NCBI GenBank assembly: GCA_014872815.1
Contig: WKFK01000002.1
Location: 62,001-126,000 of the forward strand
Direction: 5' to 3'
DNA: 64,000 nt
Source of the DNA: Paracoccaceae bacterium
Lineage (GTDB): Bacteria; Pseudomonadota; Alphaproteobacteria; Rhodobacterales; Rhodobacteraceae
In this document: positions 39,435-47,739 of the stretch, piece by piece
Layout of the letters: each line of letters starts with the position of its first letter
Numbering within the stretch: the stretch's first letter is position 1
Made by a program: the position numbers and the translations under genes
Notes under the pieces: generated by a model
The model's input: the letters and a program-made list of their open reading frames with translations, nothing else
Database searches by the model: none
Told to the model about the DNA's origin: nothing

Positions 39435-39812
39435 ATGTCTGATACTCGCCTGTCTTTTAAGGAAATGTGCGCACGATTCGACGTCACGCCAAGGACGTTG
39501 CGTTACTACGAGTATATCGAGCTACTGCAACCTGAACGCGAAGGGCGCAGTCGTTTCTTTGGCCCACGCGAGATTGCCCGGATGACCTTGATCATGCGCG
39601 GACGTCGCTTTGGCATTAAGCTGGAGGACATCCGCCAGTGGCTGTTGATTTACGAAAATGACGGCACCTCGGCACAGATGCAGGCCTTTGTCGAAATGGC
39701 AGATCGCCAGATGGCAGAGTTGGAAGAACAGCGCCAGCAGTTGGACGAAGCGATGCGCGAGCTCAAAGAACTGCGGGATGAAACCGCCGGCTTCTTGACC
39801 AAAGCAAACTGA
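39435..39812 (+). CDS. MerR-family transcriptional regulator 1
   Basis: A 125-residue regulator. The winged-helix N-terminus shows LSFKEMCARFDVTPRTLRYY, then EYIELLQPEREGRSRFF, followed by a coiled-coil dimerisation helix (MAELEEQRQQLDEAMRELKE). No effector-binding cysteines are present, which distinguishes it from metal sensors; the closest known group I can name is the LiuR/acyl-CoA-linked MerR family (inference). The ATG after AAGGAGGTCC was chosen; a longer reading frame upstream is not supported. It is paralogous to MerR2. Confidence 0.92.
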   Translation: MSDTRLSFKEMCARFDVTPRTLRYYEYIELLQPEREGRSRFFGPREIARMTLIMRGRRFGIKLEDIRQWLLIYENDGTSAQMQAFVEMADRQMAELEEQRQQLDEAMRELKELRDETAGFLTKAN

Positions 39813-39838
39813 ACTTCCAAGCTACAGCAAACTCGTGG

Positions 39839-39862
39839 AGGCGCCCTATGAGGCGCCTTTTG
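39839..39862 (+). terminator. Intrinsic terminator of MerR gene 1
   Basis: AGGCGCC-6 nt-GGCGCCT stem followed by TTTGTTTT, 27 bp after the stop codon. Confidence 0.8.
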
Positions 39863-39924
39863 TTTTGCGATCGCGGCACTGCGCGTGGTGCGCAAGAGTC
39901 CGCCTAAGTAGAAAAAATTGATCC

Positions 39925-39948
39925 CACGTCACTTCAAAATGTGACGTG
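39925..39948. promoter_or_regulatory. Perfect inverted repeat upstream of the beta-oxidation operon
   Basis: CACGTCAC-8 nt-GTGACGTG: perfect 8-bp arms upstream of MerR2, followed by an overlapping TGACGTGACGTC repeat. It resembles a dimeric transcription-factor site and lies 28 bp upstream of the candidate -10 of MerR2. Confidence 0.55.
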
Positions 39949-39952
39949 ACGT

Positions 39953-39982
39953 CTTACTTACGTTAACGTCAAGCTGTATAGT
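39953..39982 (+). promoter_or_regulatory. Candidate MerR-type promoter with ACGTTAACGT operator
   Basis: CTTACT (39953-39958) and TATAGT (39977-39982) are separated by 18 bp. The palindrome ACGTTAACGT (39960-39969) sits inside that spacer, the usual place for a MerR-family activator. The -35 is weak, as expected for an activator-dependent promoter. Confidence 0.5.
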
Positions 39983-40035
39983 ATCTCAGTTCCCGAAGCC
40001 CATTTTGTAACCACCTTCCGACAAGAAAGGACGCA

Positions 40036-40440
40036 ATGATGAGCGAAAAAACGATGACCATTCGCGAAATGTGTGACGCCTATGATGTCACCCCTCGCAC
40101 CCTGCGTTTTTACGAGTCCAAGGAACTTTTGTTCCCCATTCGCGAGGGCCAGAAGCGTTTGTTCACCAAACGTGACCGTGCCCGTCTGAAACTGATCCTG
40201 CGCGGCAAACGCTTCGGCTTTTCTCTCGAGGAAATCCGCCAGTTGCTCGACCTCTACGACATGGGAGACCAGCAAGCGACTCAACTGCAACGCACCTATG
40301 AGGTGGCGCAACACCGCCTCAAGGACATGGAAGAGCAACGCGACGAGCTGAACGAAGCGATCGACGATCTGCGCGAACAGCTCAAATGGGGCGAACAGTT
40401 CCTCGCCGACCTCGCAAACCAGAAAGACGCCGCGCAATAA
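40036..40440 (+). CDS. MerR-family transcriptional regulator 2
   Basis: A 134-residue regulator paralogous to MerR1: MTIREMCDAYDVTPRTLRFY (winged helix), SKELLFPIREGQKRLFTKRD, and KRFGFSLEEIRQLLDLYDMG, followed by a coiled coil (HRLKDMEEQRDELNEAIDDL). No metal-binding Cys. It lies 48 bp ahead of the acyl-CoA dehydrogenase gene and is likely co-transcribed with, and a regulator of, the beta-oxidation operon. The first of two adjacent ATGs was used. Confidence 0.92.
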   Translation: MMSEKTMTIREMCDAYDVTPRTLRFYESKELLFPIREGQKRLFTKRDRARLKLILRGKRFGFSLEEIRQLLDLYDMGDQQATQLQRTYEVAQHRLKDMEEQRDELNEAIDDLREQLKWGEQFLADLANQKDAAQ

Positions 40441-40488
40441 GCGGCGACAGCCAAATTCCGTCTCGGATCATCCAAAAGGGAACCCCTT

Positions 40489-42264
40489 ATGCCAACCTAT
40501 ACCGCGCCCGTAAAAGACCTGCAGTTTGTGCTGCACGATATGCTGAACGTCTCCAGCTCTGACATTCCCGGCTACAACGAGCTTGAAGCGGACTTTACCT
40601 CCGCTGTCTTAGAGGAAGCTGGCAAGCTGACCAGCGAAGTTCTGTCCCCGCTCAACGTGGTGGGTGATCACGAGGGCTGCCGCCTGGAAAACGGTGTCGT
40701 CTATACACCAACCGGCTTCAAAGACGCGTTTGAACAAGTGAAAGAAGGCGGCTGGACCGGTTTGGACATGCCGGAAGAGTACGGCGGCCAAAACATGCCG
40801 GTGGTGCTGGGCACCGCGGTGGGCGAGATGTTCTCCGCCTCCAACCAGGCCTTCACCATGTATCAGGGCCTGACCCACGGTGCAGCGGCGGCCATTCTCG
40901 CACACGGCACCGACGAGCAGAAAAACAAATGGTTGCCGAAAATGATCTCCTGCGAGTGGACCGGCACCATGAACCTGACCGAACCACACTGCGGCACCGA
41001 CCTGGGCCTGATGCGCACCAAAGCGGAGCCTCAGGACAACGGCACCTACAAAATCTCTGGTCAGAAGATCTTTATCTCCGCTGGCGACCACGACATGGCA
41101 GACAACATTGTGCACCTCGTGCTGGCCAAAGTGCCGGGCGGCCCGGAAGGCATCAAAGGCGTGTCTCTTTTCATCGTACCAAAGTTCCTGGTGGATGACG
41201 AAGGCAACATCGGTGCCCGCAATGGCGTGACCGTGGGCAGCATCGAAGAAAAGATGGGCATCCACGGCAACTCCACCTGCGTGCTGAACTATGACGAAGC
41301 CGAAGGCTATCTGATTGGCGACTTGAACAAAGGCATGCGCGCCATGTTCACCATGATGAACGAAGCGCGTCTGGGTGTAGGCATGCAGGGTCTGGCACAG
41401 GCTGAGGTCGCCTACCAGAACGCCCTGGCCTACGCCAAAGACCGCCTGCAGGGTCGCGCCGTGACCGGCGTTGAAAACCCAGATGGTCCTGCCGACCCGC
41501 TTATTGTGCATCCAGATATCCGTCGTTCGCTGATGGACCAGAAGTCCTTCGTGGAAGGTGCCCGCGCGTTCATCCTCTGGGGCGCCACCATGTTGGATGA
41601 ATCCCACCGCAAAGGGGACAAGGATGCAGACGGCCTGGTCTCTCTTCTGACCCCGGTCATCAAAGGCTTCCTGACCGACGAAGGCTACGACATGACCGTA
41701 AAGGCCCAGCAGGTCTACGGCGGTCACGGCTACATCGAAGAATGGGGAATGAGCCAGTTCACTCGTGATGCGCGTATCGCAATGATCTACGAAGGCGCAA
41801 ACGGCGTTCAAGCACTGGATCTTGTCGGCCGCAAACTGGCCGCAGACGGTGGCAAGCACGTGATGGCCTTCTTTGAGCTGGTGAAAACCTTCTGCAAAGA
41901 AAACGGCGAAGACGAAGCGCTGAAGGATTTTGTTGGACCTTTGAAGCAAGCCTCCAAGGATCTTCAGGCCGCGGGCATGTATTTCATGCAGGCTGGCATG
42001 AAGAACCCGAACGATGCGCTGTCCGGCTCCAACGACTTCATGCACTTGTTCGGCCACGTCTGCCTCGGCCTGATGTGGGCGCAGATGGCCAAAGCTGCCA
42101 ACGCAGCGCTGGCATCCGGTGCAGAAGACAAAGACTTCTACGAGACCAAGCTGACCACTGGCCGCTATTACATGGCGCGTCGTCTGCCAGCGACCGGCAT
42201 GCACCTGGCGCGTATCCAGTCCGGTGGCGACACTGTGATGGCGCTGACCGCAGACCAGTTCTGA
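40489..42264 (+). CDS. Acyl-CoA dehydrogenase (large, C-terminal-domain type)
   Basis: A 591-residue acyl-CoA dehydrogenase with the extra C-terminal domain, the type used in beta-oxidation by many Alphaproteobacteria (FadE-like role). Seen: [60 protein letters not shown], and [20 protein letters not shown] followed by [16 protein letters not shown]. It passes electrons to ETF. AAAGGGAAC precedes the start. First structural gene after MerR2. Confidence 0.94.
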   Translation: MPTYTAPVKDLQFVLHDMLNVSSSDIPGYNELEADFTSAVLEEAGKLTSEVLSPLNVVGDHEGCRLENGVVYTPTGFKDAFEQVKEGGWTGLDMPEEYGGQNMPVVLGTAVGEMFSASNQAFTMYQGLTHGAAAAILAHGTDEQKNKWLPKMISCEWTGTMNLTEPHCGTDLGLMRTKAEPQDNGTYKISGQKIFISAGDHDMADNIVHLVLAKVPGGPEGIKGVSLFIVPKFLVDDEGNIGARNGVTVGSIEEKMGIHGNSTCVLNYDEAEGYLIGDLNKGMRAMFTMMNEARLGVGMQGLAQAEVAYQNALAYAKDRLQGRAVTGVENPDGPADPLIVHPDIRRSLMDQKSFVEGARAFILWGATMLDESHRKGDKDADGLVSLLTPVIKGFLTDEGYDMTVKAQQVYGGHGYIEEWGMSQFTRDARIAMIYEGANGVQALDLVGRKLAADGGKHVMAFFELVKTFCKENGEDEALKDFVGPLKQASKDLQAAGMYFMQAGMKNPNDALSGSNDFMHLFGHVCLGLMWAQMAKAANAALASGAEDKDFYETKLTTGRYYMARRLPATGMHLARIQSGGDTVMALTADQF

Positions 42265-42323
42265 TCCGGTTGGGCGGGGACCTCCCCGCCCTTCCCTCGC
42301 TCTAGCGTCATTACGGAGGACAG

Positions 42324-42536
42324 ATGCCCAAACGTTTTCGACTGACCCGCCGTTTCCCTGTCGCAATGACAGAGGATGGATACCGCAAGCTGCGCAGTTT
42401 TGCGACGGAGGCGGGTCTGGATGAAGGTGAGGCGCTCTCGTTTCTATTTGAGAACTTCGACGCTGTGACAGACGACGACCAACTGGCGCATCGCTTGCGC
42501 CAGTTCAACGCGACTTTGGATGACCGCAAACGGTGA
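42324..42536 (+). CDS. Conserved small hypothetical protein
   Basis: A 70-residue soluble basic protein (MPKRFRLTRRFPVAMTEDGY and following) with a predicted helical middle (KLRSFATEAGLDEGEALSFL). It is preceded by TACGGAGGAC at good Shine-Dalgarno spacing and lies inside the beta-oxidation operon before a GST gene. The family is unknown; the N-terminus weakly recalls short DNA-binding ribbon or helix proteins (inference). Confidence 0.7.
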   Translation: MPKRFRLTRRFPVAMTEDGYRKLRSFATEAGLDEGEALSFLFENFDAVTDDDQLAHRLRQFNATLDDRKR

Positions 42537-42573
42537 TCAAACCCGCGCAGAATTTTGCCAAGGGGAGGACGGC

Positions 42574-43212
42574 ATGACAATCAAACTCTACTGTTTTGGG
42601 GAAAGCGGCCATTCCTACAAAGCCGCTCTGGCATTGGAACTTTCCGGTCTCGACTGGGAACCGGTGAAGGTGGATTTCTTTGCGGGAGAAACCCGTTCCG
42701 ATGAATACCGCCAGAACGTCAACGAAATGGGTGAAGCCCCGGTGCTTGTGGATGGTGACTTTAGCCTGACGCAATCCTCGGTCATTCAGGACTACATTTC
42801 TGAGAAAACCGGCAAGTTTTCTGGCCGTGACAACGATGAACGCCGCGAAATCCTGCGTTGGCAGTTCTGGGACAACCACAAGCTTAGCTCGTTTGCAGGC
42901 ATGACCCGTTTCCTGATCAACTTCATGCCCGAGGACAAACAGCCCAAAGAGGTGATTGCCTTCAACAAAGGCCGTCTCAAAGGCGCCTATGACATTCTAA
43001 ACAAACATCTTGAGGGGCGTGATTGGATTGTCGGCGACGGCCTGACCAACGCGGACCTGACCTGTTGTTCTTACCTCTACTATCCTGAGCCCTTTGGCTT
43101 TGACCGTGCCGAGTGGTCCAACATTGATCGCTGGCTGACCAATATTTCCGAAACGCCGGGGTGGAAACACCCCTACGACCTGATGCCCGGTTCCCCTGCG
43201 GACCGCGCCTGA
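42574..43212 (+). CDS. Glutathione S-transferase family protein
   Basis: A 212-residue GST: N-terminal thioredoxin domain (MTIKLYCFGESGHSYKAALA, then NVNEMGEAPVLVDGDFSLTQ and SSVIQDYISEKTG) and a helical C-terminal domain (DWIVGDGLTNADLTCCSYLY). The start is the ATG after AAGGGGAGGACGGC; an upstream in-frame extension is not supported. It is placed between the acyl-CoA dehydrogenase and the thiolase, so it may protect against or process CoA-linked electrophiles (inference). Confidence 0.9.
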   Translation: MTIKLYCFGESGHSYKAALALELSGLDWEPVKVDFFAGETRSDEYRQNVNEMGEAPVLVDGDFSLTQSSVIQDYISEKTGKFSGRDNDERREILRWQFWDNHKLSSFAGMTRFLINFMPEDKQPKEVIAFNKGRLKGAYDILNKHLEGRDWIVGDGLTNADLTCCSYLYYPEPFGFDRAEWSNIDRWLTNISETPGWKHPYDLMPGSPADRA

Positions 43213-43237
43213 TCTCGCCTGATAATAGGAGACCACA

Positions 43238-44449
43238 ATGACCGAAGCCTATATCTATGACGCCGTGCGCACGCCGCGCGGCAAAGGCCGCAAAGATGGC
43301 AGCCTGCACGAGGTGACCTCTGTTGCCCTGTCCAAAACAGTTCTGAACAGCCTGAAGGAGCGCAACGGGCTGGAAGGCCACGCCGTTGAAGACGTGATCT
43401 GGGGCAACGTAACCCAGGTTAAAGAGCAAGGTGGGTGCCTCGCGCGGACCGCTGTACTCGCTTCCGATCTGGACGAAATCATTCCAGGCCTGTCGATCAA
43501 CCGTTTCTGCGCCTCCGGCATGGAAGCGGTGAACCTCGCGGCGAACCAGGTTAAAGGCGGCGCGGGCGACGCGTATATCGCCGGCGGTGTGGAAATGATG
43601 GGCCGCGTGCCGATGGGCTCTGATGGCGCAGCCATCGCAGTGGACCCGTCTGTGGCCATGGACATGTACTTTGTCCCACAAGGTATCTCTGCCGACATCA
43701 TCGCCACCGAATATGGCTTCACCCGTGATCAAGCAGACAAGCTGGCGGTGGAATCTCAACGCCGCGCCGCGCAGGCTTGGGAAGAAGGCCGGTTCGACAA
43801 GTCCATCGTCGCTGTGAAAGACATTAACGGCCTGACAATTCTGGACAAAGACGAGTACATGCGTCCGGGCACGGACATGCAATCCCTCGGCGGTCTGAAG
43901 CCTGCGTTCAAAGAGCAAGGCGAAGTGATGCCCGGCTTCGACAAGCTGGCGATCATGAAGTATCCGCACCTCGAAAAGATCAATCACATCCACCACGCCG
44001 GGAACTCTTCTGGCATCGTGGACGGTTCTGCCGGTGTGCTGATCGGCAACAAGGAGTTTGGCGAGAAGTACGGCATCAAGCCACGTGCGGTGATCAAGCA
44101 GACCTGCAAAGTTGGTCTGGATCCAACGATCATGCTGACTGGTCCGGTCCCTGCGACCCAGAAGATCCTCAAAGACTCCGGCATGGCAATCAGCGACATT
44201 GGCCTTTTTGAAGTCAACGAAGCCTTCGCCTCTGTGGTGATGCGCTTCCAGCAGGCGTTTGACGTTGATCCAGCGCTGGTGAACGTAAACGGCGGCTCGA
44301 TCGCCATGGGGCACCCGCTGGGCGCAACCGGTGCCATTATCATCGGCACATTGCTGGACGAACTGGAACGTCAGGACAAAGAGACCGGTCTGGCCACCCT
44401 TTGCATCGCGTCCGGCATGGGCGCTGCCACCATCATCGAACGCGTGTAA
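43238..44449 (+). CDS. fadA: Acetyl-CoA C-acyltransferase (thiolase)
   Basis: A 403-residue thiolase that cleaves 3-ketoacyl-CoA at the end of each beta-oxidation cycle. The nucleophilic Cys lies in NRFCASGMEAVNLAANQVKG. The other catalytic residues are in NVNGGSIAMGHPLGATGAII (His) and TLCIASGMGAATIIERV (Cys). Preceded by AATAGGAGACCAC. It is followed 24 bp later by the FadJ-like gene, giving the classical two-gene beta-oxidation complex. Confidence 0.95.
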   Translation: MTEAYIYDAVRTPRGKGRKDGSLHEVTSVALSKTVLNSLKERNGLEGHAVEDVIWGNVTQVKEQGGCLARTAVLASDLDEIIPGLSINRFCASGMEAVNLAANQVKGGAGDAYIAGGVEMMGRVPMGSDGAAIAVDPSVAMDMYFVPQGISADIIATEYGFTRDQADKLAVESQRRAAQAWEEGRFDKSIVAVKDINGLTILDKDEYMRPGTDMQSLGGLKPAFKEQGEVMPGFDKLAIMKYPHLEKINHIHHAGNSSGIVDGSAGVLIGNKEFGEKYGIKPRAVIKQTCKVGLDPTIMLTGPVPATQKILKDSGMAISDIGLFEVNEAFASVVMRFQQAFDVDPALVNVNGGSIAMGHPLGATGAIIIGTLLDELERQDKETGLATLCIASGMGAATIIERV

Positions 44450-44473
44450 CCGGCTGACATTAGGATAAGAGAC

Positions 44474-46672
44474 ATGACTGATTTCACAATGAAAGTCGGC
44501 GACAACGGTGTCGCCATCATCACCTGGGACGTGAAGTCCAAATCGATGAACGTGCTGAGCCGTGAGGCCTTTGGCGACTTGGAAGCCTGCATTGACGAAG
44601 TGCTGGGCAACGACGACATCAAAGGTGCGGTGATCACCTCTGGCAAAGACACTTTTGCTGGTGGCATGGACCTGAACGTGCTTGGTTCCATCCGCGCGGA
44701 CGCCGGTGACGAGCCTGCACAGGCGCTGTTTGACTTCACCATGATGGGCCACAAGTTCCTGCGCAAAATTGAACGCGCCGGTATGGACCCAAAGACCAAC
44801 AAAGGCGGCAAGCCTATCGCTTCTGCCCTGCCAGGTACCGCACTTGGCATTGGCTTGGAATTGCCTTTGGCAACCCACCGCATCTTTGCGGCTGATAACC
44901 CAAAGGCCAAAATCGGCCTGCCAGAAATCATGGTGGGCATCTTCCCGGGCATGGGCGGCACCACACGTTTCATTCGCATGATGGGTGCGATGGCCGCGTC
45001 CCCGTTCTTGCTGCAAGGCAAGATGGTGGATCCGAAGAAAGCCAAAGCCGCGGGCATCATCCACGAGGTGGTGGACGATCCAGTCGCTGCCGCAACCGAA
45101 TGGGTGCTGTCGGCCACGGACAAAGACATCCTGAAGCCATGGGATGCCAAAGGCTACAAGATGCCCGGTGGCGAACCGTATCACCCTGCCGGTTTCATGA
45201 CCTACGCTGGCGCTTCGGCCATGGTGAACGGCAACACTTGGGGCGTGTACCCAGCGGCCAAAGCCTTGCTGTCCGCAGCCTATGAAGGCGCGCAGGTGCC
45301 GTTTGACACCGCGCTGAAGATCGAAGCGCGCTGGTTTGTCAACGTGCTGATGAACCCATCGTCCTCCGCGATGATCCAGTCCCTGTTCATCAATAAGGAG
45401 GCACTGGAAAAGGGTGCCAACCGTCCAGACGTTCCGGATCAGTCCGTCAAAAAAGTCGGCGTTCTCGGCGCAGGCATGATGGGCGCGGGCATCGCATTGG
45501 TCTCTGCGCAGGCTGGCATGGATGTCGTACTGATCGACACCACGCAGGAAGCGGCGGATCGCGGCAAGTCCTACTCCGAGACATATCTCGACAAGGGTAT
45601 GAAGCGCGGCAAGGTCACGGCGGAAAAGAAGGAGGCCATGTTGGGGCGCATCAATGCCACGACCGATCTGGATAATCTTTCTGACGTCGACCTGATCATC
45701 GAAGCGGTGTTCGAAGACGTGGGTGTGAAAGCCGAAATGACCAAAAAGGTTGAGGCAATCATCCCAGAAGATGCGATCTTTGCGTCCAACACGTCGACCC
45801 TGCCGATCACCGGTCTGGCCGAAGCCTCTGCACGCAAAGAGCAATTCATCGGTATCCACTTCTTCTCCCCTGTGGAGAAGATGGCGCTGGTGGAGATCAT
45901 CAAAGGCAAGGAAACCGGCGACCGTGCAGTGGCCAAGGCGCTCGACTATGTGCGCCAGATCCGCAAGACGCCGATTGTTGTAAACGACGAGCGCTTCTTC
46001 TACGCCAACCGCTGCATCATTCCTTACATCAACGAAGGTGTGATGATGGCTGGCGAAGGTGTGGGACGTCCGCTACTGGACCATGCAGCACAGTTGCTAG
46101 GCTTCCCTGTAGGGCCAATCCAGCTGGTCGACGAGACTTCCCTGGACCTCGGCGCCAAGATCGCCAAAGCCACCATGGCAGCGATGGGAGACGCCTATCC
46201 GAAGTCTGTCGCCGATGATGTAACCTTCTGGATGGTTGAAGAAGGCCGTTTGGGCCGCAAGGCGAAGGCTGGCTTCTTTGACTATGACGAAAAAGGCAAG
46301 CGTGGCGCTTACTGGACCGGCTTCAACGAGAAGTTCCCGCTGCTGGAAGAACAGCCAGACCTGATCGAAGTGCAGCACCGCCTGATCTTTGCGCAGGTTC
46401 TGGAAGCCGTGCGCGCGCTGGAAGCCGGTGTTCTGGAAGACATTCGCGAAGGTGACGTGGGCGCGATCCTGGGCTGGGGCTTCATGCCGTGGTCTGGCGG
46501 CCCATTCAGCTGGCTCGACATCGTCGGCGCCGCCTGGGCAGCGGAACGCTGTGATCAATTGGCGGAGAAATTCGGCGACCGCTTTGCATGCCCACCGCTG
46601 TTGCGTGAGATGGCAGACAAGGGCGAGACCTTCTATGGCCGCTTTGGGCCACAGGCAAAAGCCGCAGCCTAA
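44474..46672 (+). CDS. fadJ: Bifunctional enoyl-CoA hydratase / 3-hydroxyacyl-CoA dehydrogenase
   Basis: A 732-residue fusion. Residues 1-300 are crotonase-like (VITSGKDTFAGGMDLNVLGS and PGTALGIGLELPLATHRIF). Residues about 310-490 are the NAD-binding Rossmann domain (KVGVLGAGMMGAGIALVSAQ) with FASNTSTLPITGLAEAS and HFFSPVEKMALVEIIKGKET. The C-terminal hydroxyacyl-CoA dehydrogenase helical domains follow. It is the last gene of the operon, followed by a strong terminator. Confidence 0.95.
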   Translation: MTDFTMKVGDNGVAIITWDVKSKSMNVLSREAFGDLEACIDEVLGNDDIKGAVITSGKDTFAGGMDLNVLGSIRADAGDEPAQALFDFTMMGHKFLRKIERAGMDPKTNKGGKPIASALPGTALGIGLELPLATHRIFAADNPKAKIGLPEIMVGIFPGMGGTTRFIRMMGAMAASPFLLQGKMVDPKKAKAAGIIHEVVDDPVAAATEWVLSATDKDILKPWDAKGYKMPGGEPYHPAGFMTYAGASAMVNGNTWGVYPAAKALLSAAYEGAQVPFDTALKIEARWFVNVLMNPSSSAMIQSLFINKEALEKGANRPDVPDQSVKKVGVLGAGMMGAGIALVSAQAGMDVVLIDTTQEAADRGKSYSETYLDKGMKRGKVTAEKKEAMLGRINATTDLDNLSDVDLIIEAVFEDVGVKAEMTKKVEAIIPEDAIFASNTSTLPITGLAEASARKEQFIGIHFFSPVEKMALVEIIKGKETGDRAVAKALDYVRQIRKTPIVVNDERFFYANRCIIPYINEGVMMAGEGVGRPLLDHAAQLLGFPVGPIQLVDETSLDLGAKIAKATMAAMGDAYPKSVADDVTFWMVEEGRLGRKAKAGFFDYDEKGKRGAYWTGFNEKFPLLEEQPDLIEVQHRLIFAQVLEAVRALEAGVLEDIREGDVGAILGWGFMPWSGGPFSWLDIVGAAWAAERCDQLAEKFGDRFACPPLLREMADKGETFYGRFGPQAKAAA

Positions 46673-46690
46673 GCGCTCTAACTGAAACAA

Positions 46691-46726
46691 GAAAACGCCC
46701 GATAGTTCTCGCTGTCGGGCGTTTTC
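46691..46726 (+). terminator. Terminator of the beta-oxidation operon (bidirectional)
   Basis: A 15-bp stem (GAAAACGCCCGATAG with CTGTCGGGCGTTTTC, one G-U pair) with a 6-nt loop. On the plus strand it is followed by CTTTCTG; the AAAA/TTTT ends of the arms also allow use by the convergent Hint gene. Confidence 0.85.
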
Positions 46727-46739
46727 CTTTCTGCGAGTT

Positions 46740-47408
46740 TTAAGCCGCAGCCAGCATCAGCTCTGGCTTCACAGTTACATTTCGCACTGTGCCGTTTTCC
46801 AGCATGGTCATGGCGGTTTGCACTGGCACCATATTGTAGTTCGCTGCCCGTCCAAAGCGCGGTTGCACACTTGCGTGAACGCCCCAGATGCATTGGGAAA
46901 ACAACAGCGCACCACCGTTCACAAAGAGCATCTGATCCTCAGCAAACACAGGCAAAACAGCGTTGAGAGGTGTCGTGGGCTCTATGCGGTGGGTCCCGTC
47001 GAGCGCGTCTAATGCAGCCCCTGGAATAACCGCGTATGGATCGCCCCATTTGTCTCGGACAGAAGGGCTTTCCACAAGGACACCTTCCCCAGGCTGCACC
47101 AAAAGATCGTGCCGGTTCTCCAGCGCACCGGCGGGAACAAAGACCGGCCAAAGCTGGCGTGGCGTCACAAAGCTGTGGCTAAAAATCGGCGTGGTCACCA
47201 GGGCTGTGACACGCTGGAATCCGGCATCAAATGTGAGCACTTCATCGCCGACATGCAGGCTTTCCACAGAGGCCCATCCGCCGGGAGTTACCACGCGCGT
47301 ACCGGCCACGAACCCACACCCCGTGGTCGTGTTAACCGGTCGCAGGTTGGCTTGGCGACGCTTGGCCGCCAAAGCCAACCGGGCTTTATCGCGAAGTGTT
47401 ACCACCAT
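46740..47408 (-). CDS. Hint domain protein (short)
   Basis: A 222-residue protein consisting mostly of a Hint_2-type Hedgehog/intein fold: GCGFVAGTRVVTPGGWASVE near residue 30, then SLHVGDEVLTFDAGFQRVTA, HDLLVQPGEGVLVESPSV, and a C-terminal FVNGGALLFSQCIWG. It lacks the long N-terminal region of the Hint protein at 995-2017. Convergent with the beta-oxidation operon. Self-cleavage or ligation is possible but the partner is unknown. Confidence 0.85.
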   Translation of the reverse strand: MVVTLRDKARLALAAKRRQANLRPVNTTTGCGFVAGTRVVTPGGWASVESLHVGDEVLTFDAGFQRVTALVTTPIFSHSFVTPRQLWPVFVPAGALENRHDLLVQPGEGVLVESPSVRDKWGDPYAVIPGAALDALDGTHRIEPTTPLNAVLPVFAEDQMLFVNGGALLFSQCIWGVHASVQPRFGRAANYNMVPVQTAMTMLENGTVRNVTVKPELMLAAA

Positions 47409-47739
47409 CTATTCCACCACGGAGGGGACCAAAATACTCGTATGGTTCTCCTAAACTGCGTAGGGAACTCACGGCTCATTCTTTTGTGCCTGCCTCTACA
47501 ATTCGTAAACAATCTCAGTTAGCTATCTGGCATTTAGCTCAACTTCGAGAAGGTCAAACTCAATGAAATTTGAGTAGAGCCATCGCGTCGGAACGATCGC
47601 GTGTCAAACGCACCCTAAGGCACGCAGCGCGCACTAATGTTTCAACATCACCACCCAAAGCACGCGTATTATTACCGACTTCCCTTTTAAACCGACATCC
47701 GCGAAATTGCAGGCAAGATTTTTTTGGGAGGGTTCGCCG
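47409..47739. other. Intergenic region upstream of the acyl-CoA synthetase
   Basis: About 330 bp between two genes reading away from each other (Hint protein on the minus strand, synthetase on the plus). AT-richer than its surroundings, as promoter regions are. It contains a small inverted repeat CTCAA-TGAAAT-TTGAG (near 47560) and ends with the ribosome binding site TTGGGAGGG before the synthetase ATG. No gene or RNA is supported. Confidence 0.5.

Noticed and set aside
40609-42366. A 585-codon minus-strand frame opposite the acyl-CoA dehydrogenase
   Set aside because: Same reason: shadow of a well-supported gene, with low-complexity His/Val-rich product and no ribosome binding site.
42977-45859. 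A 960-codon minus-strand open frame opposite the thiolase and FadJ genes
   Set aside because: It is antisense to two clearly recognised genes, its product is rich in His, Arg and Val with no family, and high-GC genes often leave such stop-free antisense frames.
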